64,000 nucleotides of DNA. Source: Pseudomonadota bacterium (GTDB lineage: Bacteria; Desulfobacterota; Desulfobacteria; Desulfobacterales; JAHIVH01). The notes beneath the pieces were generated by a model. That model did not search any database and was not told the DNA's origin. It saw only the letters and a program-made list of their open reading frames with translations. The translations under genes were made by a program, and so were the position numbers. The stretch covers positions 62,001 to 126,000 of the forward strand of contig JAHIVH010000081.1 in NCBI GenBank assembly GCA_018816735.1, written 5' to 3'. Positions 45,433 to 53,952 of the stretch are shown piece by piece (position 1 is the first letter of the stretch; every line of letters starts with the position of its first letter).

Positions 45433-46545
45433 ATGAAAACATTCTCAAATTTAATTCAGGAAGTGCAAAACACCGGGCAATGCAATCAGTGTGGCGGGTG
45501 TGTTTCTTTTTGCAGTTCAGTCAATTACGGTGCCCTGGGGATCGACGAAAACGGACGGCCAGCGTATATTGATCAGGATAAATGCATCGAGTGCGGCATC
45601 TGCTATATGATCTGCCCATCACGGGACATGTTCGAGCATGAAACCCGCCACCTTGTTGGCTGGAGCGCTCCTATGGGCCGTGTTCTGGATATCAGCGTTG
45701 CCTGTGCGCATGATAAGGATGTCCGCACCCGGGGAAGTGATGGCGGGGTCGTGACCGCACTTTTGCTTCATCTGCTGGATACCGGCCGTATCGATGGCGC
45801 CATCGTCACACGGCGTATCGGCCTGTTTCAACAACAGCCACATCTGGCACGGACGCACCAGGAAATCTGGGAAGCAGCTGGCTCTTATCTGGATGCCAGT
45901 TCCGGAATGTCCTTACTCGGAAACCGGTACAGCACATTTTCTCCTTCCATTCAGGCCTTTAAACCTTTAACCCGGGAAGGGCTTCGACGCATTGCGTTTG
46001 TGGGCGTGCCCTGCCAGATAAAAGCACTTCGAAAAATGCAGGTACTGAAGCTTAAACCTTCGGAAACCGTACATATTGCCTTGGGGCTGTTTTGCGGCGG
46101 CAACTTTGACTTTGGAGAGAAAGAACGTAATCGGCTGGAAAAAATTGGCGGATTTTCCTGGGATTCGGTTGCTGACATCAACTTGCGCGATGTTTTGCAG
46201 GTGAGTCTGAAAGATGGCTCCACGCTCCGGATCCCGGTGGATGAACTGCAATTCATGCTTCGTCCGGCCTGTAAATATTGCCAGGACTATACTGCTGAAT
46301 ATGCGGACCTTTCTTTTGGCGGGGCAGGGGCTCCTGAAAAATGGACCACCGTCTTTGTGCGTACCCCTGTTGGACGCGCGGCGTTTAGTGACGCAAAAGG
46401 CATTGCCCTGAGGGAATTCCGAATTGAGGACAACCCGCAGTTCGCTGGTGAGACATTTGCCCAGGTGCAAGCCCATTCAACAATTAAAAAACAACAGTCC
46501 GCTGAGATGCGGTCTCATTCAGACAAGGTAATCCGGCTGTTTTAG
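45433..46545 (+). CDS. FrhB-like Fe-S flavoprotein of the Hdr/Mvh operon
   Basis: The protein has 370 residues. It begins with two [4Fe-4S] motifs (CNQCGGCVSFC and CIECGICYMICPS), followed by the coenzyme F420 hydrogenase/dehydrogenase beta-type domain with GSDGGVVTALLLHLLDTGRI, FVGVPCQIKALRKMQ and CKYCQDYTAEYADLSFG. Members bind FAD and act as electron-input or output subunits for F420, ferredoxin, thiols or formate modules. As first gene of the operon it probably adds a further electron entry to the HdrA core. The donor or acceptor cannot be decided from sequence. Confidence 0.85.
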   Translation: MKTFSNLIQEVQNTGQCNQCGGCVSFCSSVNYGALGIDENGRPAYIDQDKCIECGICYMICPSRDMFEHETRHLVGWSAPMGRVLDISVACAHDKDVRTRGSDGGVVTALLLHLLDTGRIDGAIVTRRIGLFQQQPHLARTHQEIWEAAGSYLDASSGMSLLGNRYSTFSPSIQAFKPLTREGLRRIAFVGVPCQIKALRKMQVLKLKPSETVHIALGLFCGGNFDFGEKERNRLEKIGGFSWDSVADINLRDVLQVSLKDGSTLRIPVDELQFMLRPACKYCQDYTAEYADLSFGGAGAPEKWTTVFVRTPVGRAAFSDAKGIALREFRIEDNPQFAGETFAQVQAHSTIKKQQSAEMRSHSDKVIRLF

Positions 46546-46589
46546 GATTGCGGAAAATATTTATGGTGTTCCAACCATCGGAGGTAGAA

Positions 46590-48605
46590 ATGTCCAAGAT
46601 CGGAGTTTATGTCTGTCATTGTGGTGAAAACATTGCCGGTGTGGTTGACGTTGAAGATGTGCGCCAATATGCCGAACAGTTGGACGGCGTGACAGTGACC
46701 CGTCGTAATCTTTTCATGTGTTCGGACCCCGGCCAGGAAATGATCAGGCAGGATATTGCCAGCGGCCTGGTGGACCGGGTGGTTGTCGCGGCCTGCACGC
46801 CGCGCACTCATGAACCGATTTTTCGAACCACCCTGGAAAAAGCAGGTCTGAACAAGTACTTGTTTGAAATGGCCAATATCCGGGATCAGGGCAGTTGGGT
46901 CCATGCCCATGACAAATACGGTGCCACAGCGAAAGCCAAACGGATTGTCGCCAGTGCAGTGGGTAAGGCCGCCAATCTGCATCCCCTGGAAGATAAATTT
47001 GTCGATGTAACACCTGCCGCACTAGTGATTGGCGGTGGTGTTGCCGGGATTTTTTCGGCGCTGGAATTGGCTAAAATGGGCCATAAAGTCTATCTGGTCG
47101 AAAAACAGCCGTCCATTGGCGGTGCCATGGCCATGCTGGACAAGACTTTTCCCACCAACGATTGTTCGGCCTGCATTCTGACACCGGTGATGGTGGAAGC
47201 CGCCAATCATCCCAATATCGAACTGTTAACCTGCAGCGAAGTTGCAGATGTAAACGGGTATATCGGCAATTTCAATGTCAGGATTCGCAAGAATCAAACC
47301 TACGTGGACTGGAACAAATGTACCGGGTGCGGTGCCTGCGCCGAAGCATGTCCGGTTCGCACTGCCAATGAATTCAACGGCGGTATGGATCATCGGGGGG
47401 CGGCCTATATTCATTTTCCCCAGGCCGTACCCAAAAAGGCAGTGGTGGATATGAGTGTCTGCATCAACTGCGCCGGACGGAAATTGGGCACGGAACCCAG
47501 AATCAGCAAGAAAACAGGTCAGCCGGTTTTAGCTGCCTGCGAAAAGGCCTGTCCCTCCGGTGCCATTGACCGGAGCCACCACTTGCCGGCAGAAGGCACC
47601 CTTCGGGATATTGAAGTCGGTGTGATTATCGTAGCCACCGGTTACCAGGTGATGGAAAAAGAAAATTTTCCTGAATATGCGCCTGACTCGCCCAATGTCA
47701 TCACAGCCCTGCAGATGGAAAGGTTAATCTCGGCTACTGGCCCAACTGGCGGTAAGTTGTTGCGTCCATCAGACCATAGAAAACCCCGGACCATATCCTT
47801 TGTTTCCTGCGTCGGCTCACGCGATGTGCGCCATCACACATATTGCTCCCGGGTATGCTGCATGTACATGATCAAACAGGCCCGTTTGATCAAAGAAAAA
47901 TATCCGGATATCCGGATATTTATGCACGTGATCGATGTGCGTGCCCCGGGAAAGGATTTCGACGAATACTATACCCGTGCCCGGGATATGGGCATCACTT
48001 TTGTCAAGGGCAAGGTGGGCGGCATGGAGATTTTGCCTGCAGATCAAGTGCGGGTCCTTGGTTATGATGTGGATCTGGGGTCAAACATAGAGGTTGATGC
48101 CGACATGGTTGTCCTGGCCTCGGCCATGGAACAGCCTCCCACAGCCAAGCTGCTGGCCCGTAAAATAGGACTGTCTTTTGATGGTGCCGGTTTTTTCAAG
48201 GAACTCCACCCCAAATTAAAACCGGTTGAAACCGCTGTAGAAGGCGTCTTTTTGGCCGGTTGTTGTCAGGGGCCCAAAGATATTCCCGATACGGTTTCCC
48301 AGGCCAAGGGCGCAGCCGCAGCCGCAGCTATTCCCCTGTGTCAGGGAAAGGTGCGCATCGATCCGACCATCTCCGAAGTGGATACCGAAAAATGTTCCGG
48401 TTGCGGCATCTGCACACCCCTTTGTCCCTACAATGCCATCGTATTGAAAACATATTCCGGGCGGCCCAGGGCAATGATCGATATTACCCAGTGCAAAGGC
48501 TGCGGGGTATGTACGGCAGCATGCCCTTCGGCAGCCATTTTGCTTCACGGGTATACAGACGTTCAGATTCTGTCACAGATTGCAGCACTGACCCGTGCTG
48601 CCTGA
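46590..48605 (+). CDS. hdrA: Heterodisulfide reductase-like flavoprotein subunit A
   Basis: Start chosen at 46590 (MSKIGVYVCHCGENIAG) with GGAGGT 4 nt upstream. The 671-residue protein has the N-terminal HdrA domain, an FAD-binding thioredoxin-reductase-like fold (LVIGGGVAGIFSALELA, VYLVEKQPSIGGAMAM), an internal ferredoxin motif (CTGCGACAEACPV) and two C-terminal [4Fe-4S] motifs (CSGCGICTPLCPYNAI, CKGCGVCTAACPSAAI). A Cys set CINCAGRKL...CEKACPSGA lies in between. In methanogens and sulfate reducers the HdrA FAD bifurcates electrons, one path to ferredoxin and one to the HdrB disulfide site. It is encoded directly before hdrC and hdrB, so a complete HdrABC is expected. Confidence 0.95.
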   Translation: MSKIGVYVCHCGENIAGVVDVEDVRQYAEQLDGVTVTRRNLFMCSDPGQEMIRQDIASGLVDRVVVAACTPRTHEPIFRTTLEKAGLNKYLFEMANIRDQGSWVHAHDKYGATAKAKRIVASAVGKAANLHPLEDKFVDVTPAALVIGGGVAGIFSALELAKMGHKVYLVEKQPSIGGAMAMLDKTFPTNDCSACILTPVMVEAANHPNIELLTCSEVADVNGYIGNFNVRIRKNQTYVDWNKCTGCGACAEACPVRTANEFNGGMDHRGAAYIHFPQAVPKKAVVDMSVCINCAGRKLGTEPRISKKTGQPVLAACEKACPSGAIDRSHHLPAEGTLRDIEVGVIIVATGYQVMEKENFPEYAPDSPNVITALQMERLISATGPTGGKLLRPSDHRKPRTISFVSCVGSRDVRHHTYCSRVCCMYMIKQARLIKEKYPDIRIFMHVIDVRAPGKDFDEYYTRARDMGITFVKGKVGGMEILPADQVRVLGYDVDLGSNIEVDADMVVLASAMEQPPTAKLLARKIGLSFDGAGFFKELHPKLKPVETAVEGVFLAGCCQGPKDIPDTVSQAKGAAAAAAIPLCQGKVRIDPTISEVDTEKCSGCGICTPLCPYNAIVLKTYSGRPRAMIDITQCKGCGVCTAACPSAAILLHGYTDVQILSQIAALTRAA

Positions 48606-48679
48606 TGGGCAAAGGCTGAAGGTGGCCCCAAAAAGAAATCGTAAAGGATCTGTTGTCGACCAACCACGCTAAAGGAAAG

Positions 48680-49237
48680 ATGAGAATAAATATGCAAACC
48701 GTAAATCTTACACAAATGGATAAAGAAGGCATAGCGGAAAAAGTTATCGCCATGGGCGGCGAAGGACTGCTCAATTGTGTGCAGTGCGGCGCCTGCGCCT
48801 CTGTTTGTCCGGTGGCCCGGGCCGGCTTCAGCCTGTATTGCAAGAACCTGATCAAAAAGCTGCAGTCAGGCTATATGGAGGAAATCCTCGAAGATTCTTC
48901 CACATGGGCGTGCCAGGCGTGCAACCGATGTACGGAAATATGTCCGCGGGATGTCAAACCGTCTGAAGTGGTGTTTGCCTTTCGACGGATTCAGGCAGAA
49001 GAGCTGGCCATCTCGACTTCTGCCTTTACACCGTTGATGAGTCTTTATGAAACAGGACATGCCGTTTACAACAAACGTTCAAAGGAATTGCGGAAAAAAG
49101 TGGGGCTGCCTGAAACCCCGCCCACATCGATCGGTGATCCCAAGGCAGTGGCAGAACTTCAGAAGATACTGGACGACAGTCCCATGGCAGAGTTGGGAAT
49201 TTTTTTAAACCTGATGTCCCGCAAACAGGAGAAATAA
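48680..49237 (+). CDS. hdrC: Heterodisulfide reductase-like Fe-S subunit C
   Basis: Start taken at 48680 (MRINMQTVNL); TTG at 48653 and ATG at 48692 are alternatives. The 185-residue protein carries two CxxCxxCxxxCP motifs, CVQCGACASVCPV and CQACNRCTEICPR, the standard HdrC ferredoxin domain linking HdrA to HdrB. The HdrB gene starts 4 bp after its stop. Confidence 0.92.
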   Translation: MRINMQTVNLTQMDKEGIAEKVIAMGGEGLLNCVQCGACASVCPVARAGFSLYCKNLIKKLQSGYMEEILEDSSTWACQACNRCTEICPRDVKPSEVVFAFRRIQAEELAISTSAFTPLMSLYETGHAVYNKRSKELRKKVGLPETPPTSIGDPKAVAELQKILDDSPMAELGIFLNLMSRKQEK

Positions 49238-49240
49238 AAT

Positions 49241-50149
49241 ATGGAACAATTTGGTATGTACCTCGGGTGCAATATCCCCTTCAATGCGCCAGACATAGAA
49301 CAGAGTTTTCGTCAGACCTTCCCGAACCTGGGAGTGGAAGTCGTGGATCTTCAAGGCGCCACATGCTGTCCGGCATGGGGGACAGCGCCTTCCTTTGATA
49401 TCAATACCTGGCTGGCCATTTCCAGTCGTAATATCACTCTGGCCGAATCCGAGCAGGTGGACATCATGACCGGCTGTAACAGCTGTTTTGGCATTCTCGC
49501 TGAGGCAAAGCATATGCTCGATCATGACCCGGGACGGAAAGCGCAAGTCAACAGGCTGCTTTCGAAAGCGGATCGAAAATACAGCGGATCATCAGAGGTC
49601 TATCACGTCGCTCATGTGCTGCATAACAAAATAGGCGTCGAGAAAATAAATGCCTCTGCAAAATATACATTAAGGCAGCTGAAAGTGGCGGTGCAGCCCG
49701 GCTGCCATTTGTTATGGCCATCAGCCGTGATGAAAGTAAAAGAAAAAAATCCTTTTTTCCCCACCATGCTGAAAGAGCTATGCCATGCCCTGGGGGCTGA
49801 AACCCCCCACTACAGCCGCCTGGAATCCTGCTGCGGTATGGGTGCCATGCGCAGCACCAACCAGGAAAGGGCTCTGGATACGCTGAAAGATAAATTAAAG
49901 AGCATGAAAGAAGAAATCGACCCGGATATGATCGTTACAACCTGTTCATCGTGTTATCTGCAGTTTGACAATGCCCAAAAGTTGCTGCGGGATAAGGGTG
50001 AGATCGATTTTGCCATTCCGGTATTCTACTACACCCAGCTGCTGGCCCTTTGCCAGGGTCTTGATCCGGCTCAAGTGGCCGCCATCAGTGAAACCCCGCG
50101 TGATGAGATTATCGTACGCATTCAAAGTAAACAGCGGCTTCTGAATTAA
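49241..50149 (+). CDS. hdrB: Heterodisulfide reductase-like subunit B with two CCG domains
   Basis: The protein has 302 residues. Each half has the Cys pattern of noncubane [4Fe-4S] CCG domains: YLGCNIPF, ATCCPAWG, GCNSCFG, then QPGCHLL, ESCCGMGAM and TTCSSCYLQF. HdrB is the site of disulfide (heterodisulfide) reduction in methanogens; in sulfate reducers the physiological disulfide is not known, and DsrC or small thiols are candidates. Its start overlaps the ribosome site in the hdrC end (GGAGAAATAAA). Confidence 0.93.
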   Translation: MEQFGMYLGCNIPFNAPDIEQSFRQTFPNLGVEVVDLQGATCCPAWGTAPSFDINTWLAISSRNITLAESEQVDIMTGCNSCFGILAEAKHMLDHDPGRKAQVNRLLSKADRKYSGSSEVYHVAHVLHNKIGVEKINASAKYTLRQLKVAVQPGCHLLWPSAVMKVKEKNPFFPTMLKELCHALGAETPHYSRLESCCGMGAMRSTNQERALDTLKDKLKSMKEEIDPDMIVTTCSSCYLQFDNAQKLLRDKGEIDFAIPVFYYTQLLALCQGLDPAQVAAISETPRDEIIVRIQSKQRLLN

Positions 50150-50169
50150 CAATGAGAGAGGATTATACC

Positions 50170-50589
50170 ATGGAATACACACCCAATATCGTTGGCTTTG
50201 CCTGCCAGTGGTGCACTTATGCCGGGGCTGATCTGGCCGGCAACCTGCGTTGCAAATATCCACCCACCATCAAACTGATCCGTGTGCCATGCTCCGGCAG
50301 GGTAAAGCCTGAGTTTATACTTGATGCCCTGGCAAAAGGGGCTGATGGTGTTTTGGTGGGCGGTTGTCACTTTGGTGACTGTCATTATAAGGATGGCAAC
50401 CGCAAGACCGCCAACCGGATGATACTGCTGAAAAAAATGATCGCTGATATGGGCTTTGAACCAAAACGGTTCCGCCTGGAGTGGATTTCCGGCGCTGAAG
50501 GCCAGAAATTTGCCGACGTGGTCAGCGAGTTTACCGAGGAATTGATAAAACTGGGTCCCAACACGATAGTAGAAGAAAATGCAGCATAA
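50170..50589 (+). CDS. mvhD: Hydrogenase-Hdr linker Fe-S subunit MvhD
   Basis: Start chosen at 50170 (MEYTPNIVGFACQWC) with GAGAGAGGA upstream, rather than 50152. The 139-residue protein has FACQWCTYAGADLAG, RVPCSGRV, VGGCHFGDCHYKDGN, the Cys motifs of MvhD that ligate a [2Fe-2S] cluster and connect the hydrogenase to HdrA. It follows hdrB and precedes the hydrogenase small subunit, the expected order. Confidence 0.93.
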   Translation: MEYTPNIVGFACQWCTYAGADLAGNLRCKYPPTIKLIRVPCSGRVKPEFILDALAKGADGVLVGGCHFGDCHYKDGNRKTANRMILLKKMIADMGFEPKRFRLEWISGAEGQKFADVVSEFTEELIKLGPNTIVEENAA

Positions 50590-50660
50590 TCACTTCCGGC
50601 GGGTAGAAGGAACGCTCTTTTTCACCCCCCGGCGAATATGTAAAATGGAAGGAATAGATA

Positions 50661-51644
50661 ATGGCCGATAAAATCAAATTTGCTTTTCTGCTGACAGGCG
50701 GATGTGCCGGATGTGAAATGTCCCTGGTCGATTTGTCGGAATCGCTTGTGGATGTCCTTGATCACCTTGAGGTCGTATTCTGGGCGCCAACAGTGGCAGA
50801 CGTCAAATACAAGGATCTGGAAGCCATGCCGGACCAATCCATCGATCTTGCGTTTGTGGACGGTATGATCCGGTTGAGTGAACACGAGCACATGGCCAAA
50901 GTGCTGCGAAGCAAAGCAAAAGTACTGGTTGCTTTTGGCGTATGTGCTTCCCTTGGCGGCGTTGCCGGCATGGCCAATTTACACCCCCGGAAGGCTCTCT
51001 TTGATACTGCCTATATTGATTCGCCGAGCACGGATAACCCGGAGGGTATCTATCCTCAACCCAAGTGTGTGGTTGACGGGAAGTATGAACTGACCCTGCC
51101 GGAATTTTGTGACCGGGTGCGGCCGCTTACCGATGTGGTCACTGTGGATTATATGGTGGGCGGCTGTCCTCCCCATCATGAATTCGTGGCCAAGCTGGTT
51201 ACCGCCATTGTCGAGGGGAATCTGCCAGCGAAAGGATCATGGTTGACCGGCGGCAAGGCAGTTTGTGATGTGTGCGACCGGAATCCGGCAAATGAGCAGG
51301 TTAATCGGAAGACAATCACAGAAGTCAAGCGGGTCGTCGACGGCAACGGGGTATTGGAAGAAAAGGAGTGTCTGCTTCAAGGGGGGTATCTGTGTCTGGG
51401 AGCGGTTACTCAGGGAGACTGTAATGCTTCCTGCCCAAAAGTCAATATTCCCTGTCGGGGTTGCGGTGGTCCCATGCCGGGTGTGACCGATTTTGGCGCT
51501 CAGGCCCTGAGCAGCATCGGCGCGATTCTGGAAAATGAGGAGGTGGCCGAACGTATGGTGGCCAAATATCCTGACATGGCTAAAATGATGTATCGTTATT
51601 CTTTACCGGCGAGTTTGTTGGGCCGTAAAATAAAAGGCCAGTGA
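50661..51644 (+). CDS. mvhG: [NiFe]-hydrogenase small subunit MvhG-like
   Basis: The protein has 327 residues. GGCAGCEMSLVDL provides the proximal-cluster Cys pair; GVCASLGG and VGGCPPHHEF complete it, and the C-terminal part has CDVCDRNP, GDCNASCPKVNIPCRGCGGP for the further clusters. No Tat signal is present, as expected for cytoplasmic group 3c enzymes. GGAAGGAA precedes the start. It carries electrons from the Ni-Fe site to MvhD and HdrA. Confidence 0.92.
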   Translation: MADKIKFAFLLTGGCAGCEMSLVDLSESLVDVLDHLEVVFWAPTVADVKYKDLEAMPDQSIDLAFVDGMIRLSEHEHMAKVLRSKAKVLVAFGVCASLGGVAGMANLHPRKALFDTAYIDSPSTDNPEGIYPQPKCVVDGKYELTLPEFCDRVRPLTDVVTVDYMVGGCPPHHEFVAKLVTAIVEGNLPAKGSWLTGGKAVCDVCDRNPANEQVNRKTITEVKRVVDGNGVLEEKECLLQGGYLCLGAVTQGDCNASCPKVNIPCRGCGGPMPGVTDFGAQALSSIGAILENEEVAERMVAKYPDMAKMMYRYSLPASLLGRKIKGQ

Positions 51645-51707
51645 ACCTACCGCTACCTGTATACGTCGAATATTTCATGAGGTATCAGCATTGTTTTGGA
51701 GGAAATC

Positions 51708-53171
51708 GTGAAAAAAATTGAAATCAATCCCATCACACGCCTGGAAGGTCACGGGAAAATTGCCATATTTCTAAATGACGAAGGCAATGTGGAGGAAGCA
51801 TTTTTCCAGACTGTCGAATTTCGGGGCTATGAAAAGTTTCTGGTTGGCCTGCCCATTGAAGAGGTGCCGCGAACGGTTTCGACAGTGTGCGGCGTATGCC
51901 GGGCCGTCCATTTCATGGCCGCCATGAAAGCCTCGGACGGTATTTATGGTGTAGAACCGCCACCCACGGGCCGTAAACTTAGGGAGCTGTTTTATAACGC
52001 CCATTATGTCGAAGACCATGCGGTTATTCTTTATGCCTTGGGATTCCCGGATTTTGTAGTCGGCCCGGAAGCACCGGCAGCGGAAAGAAATATCGTCGGT
52101 CTGATTCAAAAGGTCGGGGCCGACCTTGGCCGTGAAGTGCTTCGCAAACGCGGCTGTGCCGTTAAAATATTTGAACTGCTCGGCGGCAAGCCTAATCATC
52201 CGGTCGCTGCTTTACCCGGTGGCTGGTCCAAGCGCCTGAACGAGGAGGAACGCCAGAATATCGAGAACTGGTCAAAGGAGCTGGTTGAACTCGGTCAGCT
52301 GACCCTTAAAGTATTCGAAGACGTGGTGCTTAAAAATCCGGAATTAATGAAACTTGTCGCCGGCGATATGTATCGGGTAGAAGTGGGGTACATGGGCACG
52401 GTGGATGAACAGAATCGACCTGCCTATTATGACGGGATACAAAAAATCGTGGATGTTAACGGCAATGAAGTTGCCCGTTTTACCGGCAGGGAATATCTGG
52501 ATTACATTTCAGAACGGGTGGTGCCATGGAGCTATCTCAAGGTTCCGTACCAGAAAAAAATCGGGTGGAAAGGCATTGTCGAGGGCGAGGGCACCAGTAT
52601 GTACAGTGTGGGGCCGCTGGCGCGCTTCAACATCTCAAGCGGTATGGATACACCTTTGGCCCATGCGGCGTATGAACAGTTTTTCGACACCTTTAAAGCA
52701 AAACCGGTGCACCAGGTTCTGGCCTATCACTGGGCTCGTGCCATCGAACTGCTGAATGCCGCTGAAAAATGCGTAAAATTATCTCAGGATCCGGAGATCA
52801 CCGGAGAAAAAACATGGCAGGAAATGGGACCGGTAACAGGTGAAGGCGTCGGGATCATCGAAGCACCACGTGGCACCCTTATTCATCACTATACCACCGA
52901 TGACAAGGGAATCGTCACAGGGGCAAACCTCATTGTGGCTACCACCCACAACAAAGGCCCGATAAACCTGGCCGTGCGAAAAGCTGCCAAACATTTTATC
53001 AAGAACGGCAATGTCAGTGAGGGCCTGCTCAATTGTGTGGAAATGGCTTTTCGGCCCTATGATCTATGTCTGGCTTGTGCCACCCATGCCGTGACCGGCG
53101 GCGGCATGCCTCTGGAAGCCAATATATTCCGGCATACCGGTGAGTTGTTCCAAACCGTCAGGAATTACTAA
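51708..53171 (+). CDS. mvhA: [NiFe]-hydrogenase large subunit MvhA-like
   Basis: Start chosen at the GTG 51708 with GGAGGA 5 nt upstream; the longer frame from 51696 includes the ribosome site. The ~487-residue protein has the Ni-ligand pairs VCGVCRAVH and DLCLACATH. The usual Arg of RxCGxC is Thr (STVCGVC) and the usual Pro of DPCxxCxxH is Leu, but all four Cys are kept. After the final His a 27-residue tail remains, the part normally cut off by a maturation protease, which is encoded next. It should catalyse H2 oxidation or evolution for the HdrABC complex. Confidence 0.9.
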   Translation: MKKIEINPITRLEGHGKIAIFLNDEGNVEEAFFQTVEFRGYEKFLVGLPIEEVPRTVSTVCGVCRAVHFMAAMKASDGIYGVEPPPTGRKLRELFYNAHYVEDHAVILYALGFPDFVVGPEAPAAERNIVGLIQKVGADLGREVLRKRGCAVKIFELLGGKPNHPVAALPGGWSKRLNEEERQNIENWSKELVELGQLTLKVFEDVVLKNPELMKLVAGDMYRVEVGYMGTVDEQNRPAYYDGIQKIVDVNGNEVARFTGREYLDYISERVVPWSYLKVPYQKKIGWKGIVEGEGTSMYSVGPLARFNISSGMDTPLAHAAYEQFFDTFKAKPVHQVLAYHWARAIELLNAAEKCVKLSQDPEITGEKTWQEMGPVTGEGVGIIEAPRGTLIHHYTTDDKGIVTGANLIVATTHNKGPINLAVRKAAKHFIKNGNVSEGLLNCVEMAFRPYDLCLACATHAVTGGGMPLEANIFRHTGELFQTVRNY

Positions 53172-53311
53172 GACGCAGAAAAAAGACCGCACTCCCTGGA
53201 GCGCCTCCCCGGCCCGGCACCCACCAGCAGGGCAGGGATGGCGCTTCGTTTGTGCCAAAAATCAGGGAAGATTGAAGATAATAACGAAAGGAAGGCTATG
53301 AGGAGTATCTA

Positions 53312-53842
53312 TTGTTGAAAGTGCCGCAACCCGAATTGTCCTTCACGCAGCCTACAACCGAAACCGGTCTGCCAGAGACAAAGAAAAAAGAATGCATTGT
53401 GTTAGGTATAGGAAATCCTCTGTTAAAAGACGACCGTGTGGGCATTGATGTGGTCGAAGCTCTGGAAGCCAGCCACACGCCGGTGGCTACCGAGATCCTT
53501 TACTCGGTCGGCTTCGAAGTCCTGGATAAAATCCTGGGATACCAAAAAGCCATCATCGTCGATGCGTGTCAGCTTGGCCTTGATCCCGGAACTATTATTG
53601 AAGTTACACCGGAAGCCCTGTTTGCGTCAGATCGTCTTGTAAATTCTCATGCTATTACCTTGGGAGCAACCTTGCGAACCGGCCAAATGGTCCTAGGCGA
53701 TGAAATCCCGGAAAGCATTACCATTATTCTGATTGAAGCGGCTGATATCACTCACTTCAGCCGCAAATGCACACCGGTGGTTGCAAAGGCAGCCATGGAA
53801 GTGGTCAATCGAATTCAGGTTGCTGTGTCAAAAAAATCCTGA
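53312..53842 (+). CDS. Hydrogenase maturation protease (HyaD/HycI type)
   Basis: The protein has 176 residues with a TTG start at 53312 supported by AGGAG at 53301-53305. A short leader precedes IVLGIGNPLLKDDRVGIDVV, the typical beginning of HycI-type endopeptidases with the first Ni-sensing acidic residue. The central VDACQLGLDPGTIIEV and NSHAITLGATL supply further ligands. It should cleave the C-terminal tail of MvhA once nickel is in place. It lies 140 bp after mvhA and ends the operon. The longer N-terminus than usual is odd and may mean a later start at MECIVLG-like position. Confidence 0.85.
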   Translation: MLKVPQPELSFTQPTTETGLPETKKKECIVLGIGNPLLKDDRVGIDVVEALEASHTPVATEILYSVGFEVLDKILGYQKAIIVDACQLGLDPGTIIEVTPEALFASDRLVNSHAITLGATLRTGQMVLGDEIPESITIILIEAADITHFSRKCTPVVAKAAMEVVNRIQVAVSKKS

Positions 53843-53952
53843 AGACCCAAAAATTTTCAGGCAGATGTTGACACATGTTTAACGTGTTTTTATGGTTTTA
53901 GGCTATTTCCAATCATATGTCCCTTACCCTCAAACCTGGCTCATTGCACAAG

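Noticed and set aside
53860-53900. Weak hairpin with short T-run after the hydrogenase protease gene
   Set aside because: Stem of only about four pairs with a mismatch; not enough to call a terminator.
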